Part shown: one piece after another, positions 34,298 through 45,634 of the stretch
Layout of the letters: every line of letters begins with the position of its first letter
Numbering within the stretch: position 1 is the first letter of the stretch
NCBI GenBank assembly: GCA_022432975.1
Contig: CM039509.1
Location: 17,022,324-17,086,323, forward strand
Origin: Begonia masoniana
Taxonomy: Eukaryota; Streptophyta; Magnoliopsida; Cucurbitales; Begoniaceae
DNA: 64,000 nucleotides
Direction of reading: 5' to 3'
Made by a program: the position numbers and the translations under genes
Notes under the pieces: model-generated
Databases searched by the model: none
Told to the model about the DNA's origin: nothing
The model's input: only the letters and a program-made list of their open reading frames with translations

Positions 34298-35810
34298 ACC
34301 AGCCAAAAGGTAAAAATAAGTTGAACAAAAATAGTTGATCCTTAGAGAATTGGGTACCGTCTTAGGGAAAAGGTAGTGAAACCATTTGATTGTGTTAATG
34401 ATAAGGTTAAGTTAGAAAGGTTCGGAGATTTGACTCGTATGTAACGAGGTCGAAACCATTAATTTTATGGATAGCTTAGGAAGGAATTAATACGTTTAAG
34501 AGTGGAGAAGCTTAAGAATAGAATGTAAGTTAGAACTCGAGTATTAATGAATGTAAGTTAGAATGTAAGTTAAGAGTTGCTAGGTTAGCTAATGATTGTT
34601 GGATGAATTTAGGAAAAAGCAAGTAAAGAGATTAGTTCATCTTAACGAAGAGTGAGATAAGATGGTTCGCCATTAAAGGATTTGGTATTCTAGGTGGAGC
34701 TGAGAAGTCTAGAGGATATTGAAAGGAAGGAAAGAAAGTTCACACGGACGTCATACGGGAGAACTTAGGAATTCTGGAAAATTATGAAAGTTTTAATGTA
34801 AAATTTTGGAGTTGAAATGAAGTGCCTAAACATCATTTAGGGTGTCGAGTGTAAAGTCAGGAAAGAGTGAGTTTAGACCTAATAAATTGAAAGTGTTTGG
34901 TGATGATCGAAGTATTAATGGGATGGATTGAGTTTAGTGATTATAATTTGAGAATTTCTAGTATATTGATAAATTTAAATGACGAGAGGGTTGTGTTGGA
35001 AACAACTAATAAATGTTATGATTTTGGGGGAATGGGTATATGAGATGAGAGTGATAGGAAAGTAATAAGTAATTAATGAGGTAATAGAGTAGAAAGGAAA
35101 CTTGAAGTCAAAAGAGAGTAGAATAGAAGGAAAATGCAATTAGTGTGAAGCGGATTGAAGAATTTAAAAGATATGGATGAAGAATGAAGGAGAGTACATA
35201 CAAGTAAACTTAGAAGTAAGTTGAAGTTGAGAGAGAGTTATGAAGGCTTAGATATGGAAAATTAGACATGGGATGAAATTTGAAAATTTTAGACAGGTTA
35301 AGGTTATGTTGTGGGACGAAGAGAGAGAGGATTGAGATAATGTAGATGTAAAACTTTGATAGCGTTTGATGAAGACCGGGAGTTTGAGAATGGTATTTGA
35401 TTGACCAATGATATATCGTGATTGTTCGAGGTAATTAGGTGTGAGATGTTAGGGAGCGATAAATTAGGAATGAAATGTTAGAGTAGAAGAGAATTGAAAT
35501 TTAGGAGTTAGAGTACGATGATTGTTTATTATGTTCTTAGTTTTGCGCTATGGAGGTAGCGTTAGCCTTGGAGGGTCGAGTAAATTATGTGAGGATTTCA
35601 GAGATAGGGAAGTATGAAGTGAGGATTTAATTTACGACATAGGAGTCGTGAGTAGAAATGATGAGTGCTTAAATTAAGTCATTGGTAGTATGTATAAGTA
35701 GTCGAGCTATAAGATGTAAAATTCGAATGTGCAAAAGATAGGATGATAGTTTTGAGAGAGTAAGTTGAAGGATTATTAAGGTACAACAAATTTTGAAGAC
35801 AAAATTTTTG
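34298..35810 (+). other. E4 noncoding interior in place of pol
   Basis: About 1.5 kb rich in purines on the plus strand, with no open frame of note and no protease, RT, RNase H or integrase motif. The last ~40 bases (ATTTTGAAGACAAAATTTTT) match the end of the E3 pol region just before its PPT, so the 3' edge of an ancestral pol survives. I see nothing else in it. It may be replaced or heavily decayed pol. Confidence 0.7.
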
Positions 35811-35824
35811 TAAGGAGGGTGGAT
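35811..35824 (+). promoter_or_regulatory. E4 polypurine tract
   Basis: TAAGGAGGGTGGAT immediately precedes the 3' LTR start TGTAATACCCGG (35825). Confidence 0.8.
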
Positions 35825-36959
35825 TGTAATACCCGGGAATTTCTTTAACGTGCGTAGCCTATGATTAGACGTATTAGGAGGGTATAATTATTCAAGTGTG
35901 AGGTATGCATCGAAGTGTAATAGATGAGAAGAGAAAACAAAATGGGGTTTGACAATTCAACATAAAGAGAGTTGAAAAGTCAAACAACCAATGAGATTTT
36001 TTTGTGAAGAAAATAAGAGAATGAAATGGATGAAAAAGGTTGGTTCTGGCGTTGGAAACTCAAAGATAAAGGAAGGGTTTAAAGGTAAATGCACTTGGTT
36101 AATAAATGAATTATTTAAAAAAGGAAAGAAAAATGTATTTAATGTTAGGTTTTTCTTTTTTCTTCTTCTCCATCGCCTCTCTTCCTTTCCTCCACAGCCG
36201 ACGCTTCCCCTCCCTTGTTCTTCACTTTCTCAAGTGATTTCAAGGTAATTTCTCAATGGGTTTTTGTTTATGTGCTATGGGATGAAGTTTGGAAGAGTTT
36301 TTAGGGTGTTTTAGAAGGTTTTGGTGAGGGTTTGAAAACCCTAAAAGGAGGATTCCGAATTTTTGTTTTCAATTGGGGGTTTTCTTCCTCTTTTGATTAA
36401 TTAAGCCTTAGATATGCTAGTTTAGGTTGTTGGAGTGATTAGATTATGGACTGGAATTTATTTACACAAAACCGGGTTTTATGCAAAATGGGGGCCGAAT
36501 ATGTTGCTGCATTTTCGGATTGGCTAAGTGTTTTGTTTGGTTGATTTAAGTGTTTCAATGAATAGTAGACGTGTAGAGGTTTACAGATTGGGGTGGCACG
36601 TCGAAATCCGTTGAAAAACGAGGGAGTTACGACCGTTTGAAGTTTGACGGTCAAAATTGTGCACAATTCGGGTTTTGTGTTTTGGAGAATGAATTGTGTG
36701 GTAGTTTTAGTTAAGAATTTCTTTCGAGTTTGTTAGTAAATTACTAAGTTGAGTTTTCGTTATTTTAGGTAATCGAGCGAGTAGTTCGGTTGGACGATAG
36801 AAAATCTAGGAATTTTGGGTTTTGTGTGTTAGGTTGAAAAGTTGGTTAAAACATATGGTTAGAGTATTACTAAGTGATTTCTCTGTTATTATGTTAGGTT
36901 GACGAGTGAACGATTGGGCTAACCGGGCATATAATTACGAGCACGCACAAGGAATCCAG

Positions 36960-37793
36960 GTAAGTAGTGGATGTGTGTGGTTTGCCTTCGGGCCTACACC
37001 ATGGAACGGTAGGGAATTGGTTGTTTGCTTTGTTCAGTTATTTTGTTTAGTTTTGTGTTGAGTATTGGTGTGACATGCATCACGGTTTACAAACTACGAG
37101 AAACGAGTTTTAAGCATGGTTTTGCATGGTGAGCTTGAACCGTAAAGGATGGTGTGAGTTGAATCGTAAGCTGGTTTGTGTCGAAATCGCCTAGTCGCGT
37201 TAGGGTAGCACCTGCGGGTAACTCCATGGGAGTTGTCACGTCGCGTTAAGGTGGTACCTGCGAGGGACTATAGTTGAGTCGCCTAGTCGCGTTAGGGTAG
37301 CACCTGCGGGTAACTCCATGGGAGTTGTCACGTCGCGTTAAGGTGGTACCTGTGAGGGAGTATAGTTGAGTCGCCTAGTCGCGTTAGGGTAACACCTGCG
37401 GGTAACTCAATGGGAGTTGCCACGTTGCGTTAGGGTGGTACCTGCGAGGGACTTTAGTAGAGTCGCCCAGCCGCGTTAGAGTGACACCTGCGAGGGACTC
37501 TAGTGGAGTTGCCCAGTCGCGTTAGGGTGGCACTTGCGAGGGACTCTGTGTGAGTTGGACACCTGCAAGGGACTCTATGTGAGTTGCCCAGTCGCGTTAA
37601 GGTGAGATGTTAGCATGGGTGATGAGGGTGATGAGCTTCGGTTCGGTGAATGAACAACGAAAAGCAAACGAATTAAGAGCAACTGAGCGAGTAGAAACTT
37701 TATGTGTTAGGGGTTGTGTTGCATTATGTTTGTCGTATGCATTATTCCCTACTTACTAAGCATTAGCCTTATATTTTGTGTTCCGTGGTGTAG
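36960..37793 (+). other. putative LTR leader intron (E4 3' LTR)
   Basis: Donor CCAG/GTAAGTAG at 36959/36960, CCTTCGGGCCTACACCATGG at 36984-37003, TTACTAAGCATTAG at 37753-37766, acceptor GGTGTAG/GTG at 37793. The length is 834 bp, 92 more than in the 5' LTR because of two additional repeat units. Confidence 0.42.
37194..37604. repeat. 46-bp minisatellite, ~9 copies (E4 3' LTR)
   Basis: Same GTCGCGTTAGGGT unit as in 31696-32014, with one additional 92-bp pair near 37240-37380. Confidence 0.85.
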
Positions 37794-37894
37794 GTGTAGA
37801 CGGGAGTACAGGTGAGGGCCTAATGAAAGCTAGGATTGGAGCGCAGTTGGTGATGTACAGGGCATGCCGGTGCAGGCAGTTGTCGGGGCGTCTC

Positions 37895-40396
37895 TGTAAC
37901 ACCCCTAAAACCATACCCATTTACCCGTATAAATTTTTCATTTTATTTTACACTTTAAGCGGAAACTGAATCGGAATTGAAGTCGTTAGTGTTGTTTGGA
38001 AAACCATTTTAAACAAACATAAAATTGTTAATAAAACAATTAAAACTATTTAATTAAAAACTAATTTCGATTAAAACAATCAGAAGGGCAAAACTGTCCG
38101 GCCCTAAAAACACAGGGGCAGCGACCAGTCGCTGCACACCCTGTGCAGTGATCATGCAGCATGCAGCGATCGATCTCTGCATGCTGCAGAGATCGATTGC
38201 TGCACACTCTGTGCAGCGATCCATGTTCCTTCGATCGCTTTCTCTCATCACTTCTCTACTGCCATTTTTTTCAAGTGCTCTCTGGAAACTCCAGAGAGCA
38301 AAACCACAATCTGATCTGCTCTCTGGAATCCGATTCCAGAGAGCAACAGTTCCTCAAATAACACACCTTAAAATCAACTTCCATACATCTTACTCCGATT
38401 AACTTCTTAATTATCACTAATATACAATTCAACCATAATTTAACACAATATTTTAAACGCGATAAAACTTCTTAAAAACAAACGGCGTGGATAGCTCTAA
38501 AACTCGAGCATATCCGTACCAATCCTAAAACATTTTTAACAAAACATTTTACATACCGTTTACCAAAACATTTAAGATATCAAACGTAAATCTATCACCA
38601 ATCCAGATTTCCCAATCATCCTATTAAGTTCGATCTATACATTTTATGCTCAAAACATCCCAAAATACCTACTTACGTCCCCACGGGTCAAAACGCACCG
38701 ACTGCACAACACGCTCCCGCAGGCATTCTCCGTCAACTGCCTCATACGTCCGGAGGAGGAACGTCATCCTCACCTGGCTCAATGTCACCTATAACGTCAC
38801 CTACACCATACAGACACCTATGAGCTAACAGGCTTAGTAAATTCTACGTAAATGCAAATGCGTGTAGTGCATATGGAGTTCAGAAATCATGCATAACAGA
38901 GCGTCGCAGACAATATATCACCAAGATCTCATCCCCCTAACCGAAGGGGGCCCATCCAGCGATCGGACTACCCCGTGCGGTTAGAGGAGCGGGGTACACG
39001 CTTACAACACGTACAGCCGTGCCTGAGCCCCACCTCGCGTGACCAGATAACATATTATGTTCATTAATTACAGTACATGAGATGTGGTCAAGAGCCCGCA
39101 CGATAGATCAAGAGCCCCCAATTTCTGGGCCACATGGTTTTCAGAAAACATCGTGCAGTGCAGAAATTCATTTTCATGCCAAGTTAAAATACGTGATGCA
39201 TGGACAGTTCAATATAAAAGTAACAAACAAGCATGCGTACCATCAAGACTGTAAATGAAATAACCTACGAAACGTTTAAACCTAACTACCCAACCAAAGC
39301 AATTAAAACAATCCATTCTCTAAGATCCTCGACGCTAAATCGAAGTACGGTGTAGACCAATCGGTCAGAGTAAGTCACGAGAACTTACCTTGAGCGCGCT
39401 GAACCTCAAGCTTCGTCCACGGGAGTCGTGTGTCTGAGGCAAAACACGATATTTGTCGTTAAAACCAATTTAAGCTATTGACGTCCAAATTACAAATCTT
39501 AACTAAAGAATTTTCCTAAATCCTTAACTTAGCTAATCGAAGCGTTTACAACGTCAATTAACGCTCAATAATCCAAAACCTCAATTGACTAGTTTTTCCT
39601 TAAAAACCCGAAAATCCCTAACTATTTAACATTTTCACAAATTGATTTAACTTCGTCCAATAACGTCAAATACGTCCAATATATACTTTATTACAGCTAA
39701 CCTATTAATTACGAACCCTAAATCGACATTTTTAATCGAAACCTAAACGAAACCCTAATTATTCATACTTCGTAAAACTCAAAATAAACATTTTAAAACT
39801 ATAGATCCATACCTAGAGTTGTGATCGGAGGAGAAAACGTGAAGGAAACGAGACGATCGGGAGAAAGATCGGAGGTCGGAAATGAGGAAGTCGCGCGGGC
39901 AGAGAGGAGACCGAGAGAAAAAGAAGAAGAAAAGGGTTCTGGCGTGGAAATGGCTAAGGAAGAGGAGCTGCGATGTTTTTAATAAAAATTAACTTTCCAA
40001 ATTACCATTTTGCCCTTAGCACATATTTCTATTTTGTTTCGTCCTTCGGTTCGTTAATCGTCCTACTATTCGGGTTCACCAAATTTCCGTATTTCACCAA
40101 TAAGTCCAACTTAATATCTAGGATTTAATAAAACTGTCCGTTCACAATTTGGACCTCGTTTGCTATTTTTACGAGAACATCTTTTACATTACGAGAATTG
40201 TATTTACTCGAAATGTAACTTTTAATCTCTAAAAATTCCCATAATTTCCTTAAATTCCTATTAATCGTTAGGATCGTAAAGACGCTTTCTTTTCGTAAAA
40301 CGGACCTGATTTGACATATTTACTAAAAATGTCGTTATATAATAAAATATGAATATAATATATTAAATCAAAAATCCGTACAAGACGGATATTACA
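37895..40396 (-). mobile_element. S1: solo LTR related to the E2 LTRs
   Basis: The 2502-bp unit runs TGTAACACCCC...GGATATTACA with TSD GTCTC at 37890-37894 and 40397-40401. There is no PBS, gag or PPT inside. From about 38640 it matches the E2 right LTR (26440 onward), including the module 39388-38801 and the CCAATCGG block, so it reads minus. It lacks the 27-bp array. At the equivalent place it has a palindromic stretch (38100-38225). It is probably left after recombination between two LTRs. Confidence 0.88.
38169..38197. repeat. 13-bp perfect inverted repeat, 3-base loop
   Basis: Arms ATCGATCTCTGCA and TGCAGAGATCGAT are separated by TGC. It is part of a wider cluster of TGCAGYGAT words from 38118 to 38222. 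It could form a hairpin in LTR RNA. Confidence 0.85.
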
Positions 40397-40944
40397 GTCT
40401 CGATCATGGTCTTCGGGAGATTGTGAGTGATGGTTATTTTGGTATTTTTGATGTATCTGGTTGGTGATTGGGAGATTTGACACGTGTTGGCACGTTGTTT
40501 TTATAAAGGTTTTCGTAATGAATTTTTAAAGATTTCGAGTCGTTGGGTTGTTGAGTAATGGTGGTGGTATTTTGAGAATTTAAACTATATATTCTTGGTT
40601 TTTATATTGCAGGTTTTGGTTTTAAAGGATTTAGGCGTTATGCCGTCCATATTGAATTTAAAACAAACGACGTCAGGTTTAAGTTCGCTATTTTTATTTA
40701 TATTCGGTTGAAGTCGGTTTTCCAAAATTTTTATGGGATTTGAAGGTTCGAGTGTCGGGGAGGTATGGTTAAAGTTTCGTGAATTTTAGAGGTGTTCGAG
40801 GTGGAGAAATATGAGGAAAAGTGGGGAAAGGTCAAAAGGGGTCAAAATAGAAGGTTTTTAAGTGTTTTGGGTCGAGAAAACCCGAGGAGGCCAGACCAAT
40901 CGGGCCTCGGACCGCGACCAGTCGCAGTGAGGTGCACAGGTGTG

Positions 40945-41050
40945 CCCCAGCGCGCAGGCGTGCGCGCGCGCAAGGGAGTGCGCTGGCGCGCGCAGTGCGC
41001 GAGCAGCGTGTTCGCTGCCTGGGCGCGCGCGGCGCTCAGCGCGCGCCCAA
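40945..41050. repeat. GC-rich, GCGCGC-dominated stretch in the E4 3' LTR
   Basis: Alternating GCGC/TGCGCGC words follow the shared GCGACCAGTCGC block. The 5' LTR counterpart (32835-32872) is about 90 bp shorter, so the tract changed in one LTR. Confidence 0.7.
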
Positions 41051-41274
41051 CGCCTCCTTGAGCCATTTTTCTGTTTTTTCCCAAATTTTCCCTATTTCTA
41101 CAATGTTTTGACCCGACATTTTTCGACGTATTTTAGGCCCATTTTCCAATGAATTTCGAGGGTTCGAAAAACCCAAAAACGAGTTGTAAAAATTTACTGA
41201 AATTATTTTAAATACGGGATCGGTTTGCAAACGTAGCGCACCAAGCCGGGGCGGTTTTGGGGTGTTACAATTAG

Positions 41275-41610
41275 GCTTATAGTTTAAACCTTATGATGTA
41301 GGTAACGAATTATCAGGTGACGATAATAAAGATGTCTAGGACTTGTTGCTGGATGGTGCTCAGGGTGACAGTTTGTGGCTTGAAGGCGATTTCGACCCCT
41401 GGTTACTACTTTTATGATGTTAGTAAGGATTATGAATACTGAGGTCTAAATAGGATTTTTCTTAAAACGATGGATTTTTGAATTCGTCTGACTGAATTTT
41501 CTTAATTCGAGAATGATCATGAAATGATAGAATGATCTGTTTTATTTAAGTCTTCTGCTACTTGTATTGTGGATGAGTCTATGGATTATATTGTGCAAGT
41601 TTGCGTCAGT
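41275..41610 (+). repeat. E1 3' LTR, part 2 of 3
   Basis: It resumes after TSD ATTAG with GCTTATAGTTTAAACC, including the acceptor GATGTAG/GT near 41300, and matches 741-1090 of the 5' LTR. It ends at TCAGT where S2 is inserted. Confidence 0.85.
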
Positions 41611-41770
41611 TGTAACACCCGAGTCAACGGTCAGGTGATTTTCTTAACTGTATTAACGGTCATAAATATTTAATCTTCGTAGTTTAGGATTTATGCCAAG
41701 CTTAATTAATCGCATGTGGATCTAAACTAGGTTGAGTGGCAAAGTTGTAATAATGGAGGATTGAGGCCAG

Positions 41771-41778
41771 TATTTAAA
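41771..41778 (+). promoter_or_regulatory. TATA-like box in S2
   Basis: TATTTAAA lies 160 bp into the LTR and is followed by CTGTAGCCGACA at 41813, aligned with the E1 site at 29270. Confidence 0.4.
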
Positions 41779-41875
41779 GAAAAATGAAAGGATTCAAACC
41801 TCATTTAAAACACTGTAGCCGACAACCCCAACTTCCGGCGATTTCTTCTCTCCCACGCTCTCACTCTCTGTCAGC

Positions 41876-43168
41876 TAGGGGTGAGCAAAAACCGGTCTGG
41901 TCCGGTTTTAAGGAATATTGGATCCGAAATAATAAAATTCGGTTTTTAATTTTTCAGACCGGGACTGTTTTAATTTTTTTAAGGACCGGACCAGAACCAG
42001 ACCCAGACCCGAATTTCGGTTCCGGTTCTGGTCCGGTTCCGGTTTTTCCACTTAATAATCTAAAAATTATTATAAAATCAAACACACATCAACAATACAC
42101 ACTGGCATGCACACTGCGCACAACATCAAGGACCATAATAGCTATAAATATGAGAACTAACAAGTTAAATAACTTAACTGGTGAAAGAGGAGATACTAGT
42201 CAAGGAGACAAGGAGATGGAGCAGCTAGCAGTTATTTCACAAAGAAACTCACAAGGAAAATTTCCCAGTACTTCTATAAAGAAGAAATTTATATTTTCAC
42301 ATTAACAAACACAGAAAGAAGTTAACAAGATGATAACGTTGACATCGAATGCAACGAATCCTCCAATGCAAAATAACTAGTTGACAAACCAATTGCAAAA
42401 CTCGACAAGTTCAAAACCTAAAAACCAAAATAAAAAAGAACCCTAATAATCATTAAATAGTATCGAATAACCCTGTTCCGATCGAAAAAAAAATTTAAGA
42501 ATTCAGGAAAGAAATAGGGCAATAAAAGAGATTCGATTCAGAACACAATCAATTCCAGAACTCAATTAACGAAAATAATAGTTCGAACTTTGAACAATTT
42601 CCTAGAAAATGGAGACGAAAAAACTTACTCTCTTCCTCGCAATTCGCCTCCCAAATCCTAATCGCCAGCGAGAGAGCGTTAGGCTAAAACCGTCACGCAA
42701 AACCAGTCGGGAAGGACAGAATGAACGAGAAATTTAATATTGACTTGACTGCGACTTCGACTGCGAACTGCGAGTGCGAGCAGAGAGAGACAGAGACCGG
42801 AGTGGTTGGGCGTCGGCGACTGCGCGAGCAGAGAGAGAGAGACAGTTTCTGCCGGCTGGGCTGGACTGGGCGCTGGGCGACAGGCGTAGGGTTCGCACTT
42901 CGCCGTTCGCAGTCGAGCGACAATTCTGAAATCTAAAGAAGACTGAAGAGAGAGAGCGAGCCAGCGGAGGTTTTCACTTTTCAAGTAAATTCGGTTCCAG
43001 GTTTTTTTCGGTTTTGTCTCACTAAACCCGAAAACCGAACCGAATTTTTCGGTTCTCTTACAAAAAAACCAAATTTTGAATTTTTAAAATACCAAACCAC
43101 CCAGAACCGGACCAAAAATTCGGTTCCAATCCGGTTCTTAGATTCGGTCCGGTTCTTGCTCACCCCTA
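41876..43168. mobile_element. hAT-type nonautonomous DNA transposon
   Basis: The 1293-bp unit has terminal inverted repeats TAGGGGTGAGCAA and an 8-bp target duplication CTGTCAGC at 41868-41875 and 43169-43176, as in the hAT superfamily. Subterminal regions are dense in CCGGTTC/GAACCGG words in both orientations (41893-42045 and 42985-43155). No transposase frame is visible; the open frame across its left edge merely joins LTR and transposon sequence. The middle is noncoding as far as I can see. Confidence 0.88.
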
Positions 43169-44856
43169 CTGTCAGCTGCAAATCCTTCCTTCGGCGAGCG
43201 GTTTCCTTGCTGCTTCTTGGCTACTTTGTGCTCGAGGTACGGGTTTAACAATGTGGTTATCTGTTAGTTTATTAGACAATTTTTTCAGCTCTGTATTGAA
43301 GTTTTGGATTCTTCAATGGCCGAGTATTGATAAGAACATTTTGAAACCCGAGATTGGTAATGTCATTCCGAATCGATTCTGGACATTTAAAACAACCAAC
43401 CCTGAGTTATCATTATCGAATCCGTCTGTTTTGATTTTGGGATTTCGGGTTACATTGAGTATTAAACTAAGAACTCGGGAAGGACTCTTAGCTATTAGAT
43501 CTTATGATAACTCGAGATTAGAACTATTAGGATTTTGTTTTAACTACTGCAATGTAAATGTTTAGGTGAAGAAGTTTGAAGAGAAAGGAGCTCAAGTGCT
43601 AAGGAGACCAGGTAAGTGAATGTATTAAGATTTCCGGCTAATAGAGCCCTACATCGTAGGAGTACTAGGTTGAGATGTCTAATGTTTACCTTATGATTAT
43701 GAGCTTGTCTGCACTTGAAGGATTTATGTATGTTGCGAGTTACACCCTGTGATGACCTGTTAGTGATTGTGAAGTTGTCTGCTCTAGTATGATCCTTGTC
43801 ATAGTTTGATGAGTTAAAAGCTCTCATGTTCATGCATCACGAATGTTTCTCAAGCATAAGAAGATGTTTTAACGCATGTTTTCCATGAACAAGATATGTA
43901 AGTATATATGTATATGTATAAGTATAAGACTTATGCAATGTGGATTAAGTGAGGGTTGGGGGCGGTTCGGCGTATGTCACAGTCCAAAGAAGGACATATG
44001 AATACGACCCGCAGTAGGGAACAAGATCAAACTCACTGTCGAACCCCCTTTACCGGCACAAATCCTCTCCTGATCCACACAACCTAAACAAAGACTATGA
44101 ATGATGAATATGAACAAAGACTATGAATGATGAATATGATCAATGATTATGAATGATGAATATGATCAATGACTATGAATGATGAATATGATCCATGGCT
44201 ATGAATGATGATTACGAGCAAAGACATGAACAAGAAAAGACTTATGAGCATATGATTTTCCCAAATTATGCATTCATGCATCCATGTAGTGTTGCATTCC
44301 TTACTAAGCATTAGGCTTATAGTTTAAACCTTATGATGTAGGTGACGAGTTTTCAAGTGAGGAACTCAAGGTCAATGAAGATGTCTAAGCTTGGTTGCTG
44401 GAGGATGCTCAGTGTGACAGTGAAGGCTGGATAGGCGATCAAGTTCCCTGGTTATACCCATAGTAAGTCAGAGAAGTTTATGATAAACAGATGACTAAGT
44501 AGAATAGAGTTTACTTATAACAAGGAGATTCGGATTTTTAATGGTTTGACTTCAGAGTCTGTTAACGATTTTAAGGATCATTGAATGGTCTGTTTTGCTT
44601 AAGCCTTCCGCTATGTGTATCTTGTATGGGATATGGTTTTCACTCATTAGGGTTTATGATTCCCAGGTTAAGATTTGGGTGAGTTGTAGTATTTTCTGTT
44701 GGATGAGGTTGTTTGATGATTATAGTGTTTTACTGCCATAAGATAGAAGCTGGATGAGGCATCATCCGGCTGACGTCATTTGCAGATGTCAAATGATAGG
44801 AGTCGAATGGTTGAGTCTTCCGGATGACGTCACCGGAAGATGTAGTATGTTTCTCC

Positions 44857-45096
44857 ATCGGCAGATGTAGAGTGTTTAGCCATCGGATGATGAAAGAGCT
44901 ATTTTGTCGTCTAGCAATCGGCAGATGTAGAGTGTTTAGCCATCGGATGATGAAAGAGCTATTTTGTCGTCTAGCGATCGGCAGATGTAGAGTGTTAGCC
45001 ATCGGATGATGTAAGTGCCATTTTGTCGTCTAGCGATCGGCAGATATAGAGTGTTTAGCCATCGGACAATGTGAGGGTTTCTTTGTCGTTTAGTGA
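44857..45096. repeat. 60-bp tandem repeat, 4 copies (S2)
   Basis: Units start ATCGGCAGATGTAGAGTG at 44857, 44917, 44977 and about 45036. Each also carries CATCGGATGATG and TTTTGTCGTCTAGC. It occupies the same part of the LTR as the CGGTAGATG repeats of E1 (1131-1610). Looser ATCGGATGATG words continue to about 45400. Confidence 0.85.
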
Positions 45097-45634
45097 CCGG
45101 GTCATGTTTTAATTATGCACGTGGGGAGCACATGTCCATCGGATGATGTTTCCTTATTTCACCGAAAGATGAAGTATATTCCCTCGCCGGATGATGTAAA
45201 TAATAACTTGTCGTTTATTGATCGGATGATATAGAGCTTGTAAGCTATCGGAAGATGTCATAGATGAACACGTGAATTTCACATGTCTATCGGTGGATGT
45301 TTTAAATTGGTCACACGAGATGCACGTGATCGTCGGTCGATGCGAGTATTCGCATCTGCCGATAGGTGTTTAAATGAGTCATGAGGGGTGCACGTGCCAT
45401 CCGGAAGATGCAATGTCTTTCGGTTGATGCATGCAAACCCATGCAACTTCTACGTCGATTGGAAGCATGTACGAGGGACTAACTTTCCAACCATTAAGTT
45501 GAAGTCTTTAGGCCTGTTAAGTATACTGTTATTAAAGAAAAAAAAAAAAAAAGAGAAAAGAGTTCAAATATGAGTTAAAGTTTTATGTAAAGTCAAGAAT
45601 TTCGTGGCGATCCTCCCCGGGTCGTTACATCTGT

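Larger units (their letters stand above)
30327..41269 (+). mobile_element. E4: gag-only nonautonomous LTR retrotransposon
   Basis: The TSD ATTAG is at 30322-30326 and 41270-41274. The 5' LTR is 30327-33111, the PBS 33115-33126, an intact gag 33269-34297, about 1.5 kb without recognisable pol, the PPT 35811-35824, and the 3' LTR 35825-41269 interrupted by S1. Gag begins MPRNP like E3 (MPRNQ) and the PPT is nearly identical, so an E3-like element is a plausible source of pol functions. Its LTRs are similar over long stretches, so it moved after losing pol. The insertion lies in the E1 3' LTR. Confidence 0.9.
35825..41269 (+). repeat. E4 3' LTR, interrupted by S1
   Basis: The LTR comprises 35825-37894 and 40402-41269 (40397-40401 is the duplicated GTCTC). 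It matches the 5' LTR throughout. It differs by two extra 46-bp units and by about 90 bp of extra GC-rich sequence at 40945-41050. It ends GGGGTGTTACA followed by TSD ATTAG. Confidence 0.88.
41611..45629 (+). mobile_element. S2: solo LTR distantly related to the E1 LTR, carrying a hAT element
   Basis: It runs TGTAACACCCGAGTC...GGGTCGTTACA with near-identical flanks TCAGT (41606-41610) and TCTGT (45630-45634). Without the hAT insert it is about 2.7 kb. It shares the E1 LTR order: TATA-like site, TAGCCGAC, donor CAG/GTAAGT at 43611/43612, the GGTTGGGGGCGGTTCGGCG block (43952), TTACTAAGCATTAG and the acceptor at 44341. No PBS, gag or PPT is visible. The tail at 1-118 belongs to a similar LTR. 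Confidence 0.8.

Noticed and set aside
41784..42305. 173-codon frame across the left edge of the hAT element
   Set aside because: It joins LTR sequence to transposon sequence and the TIR region. There is no transposase motif.
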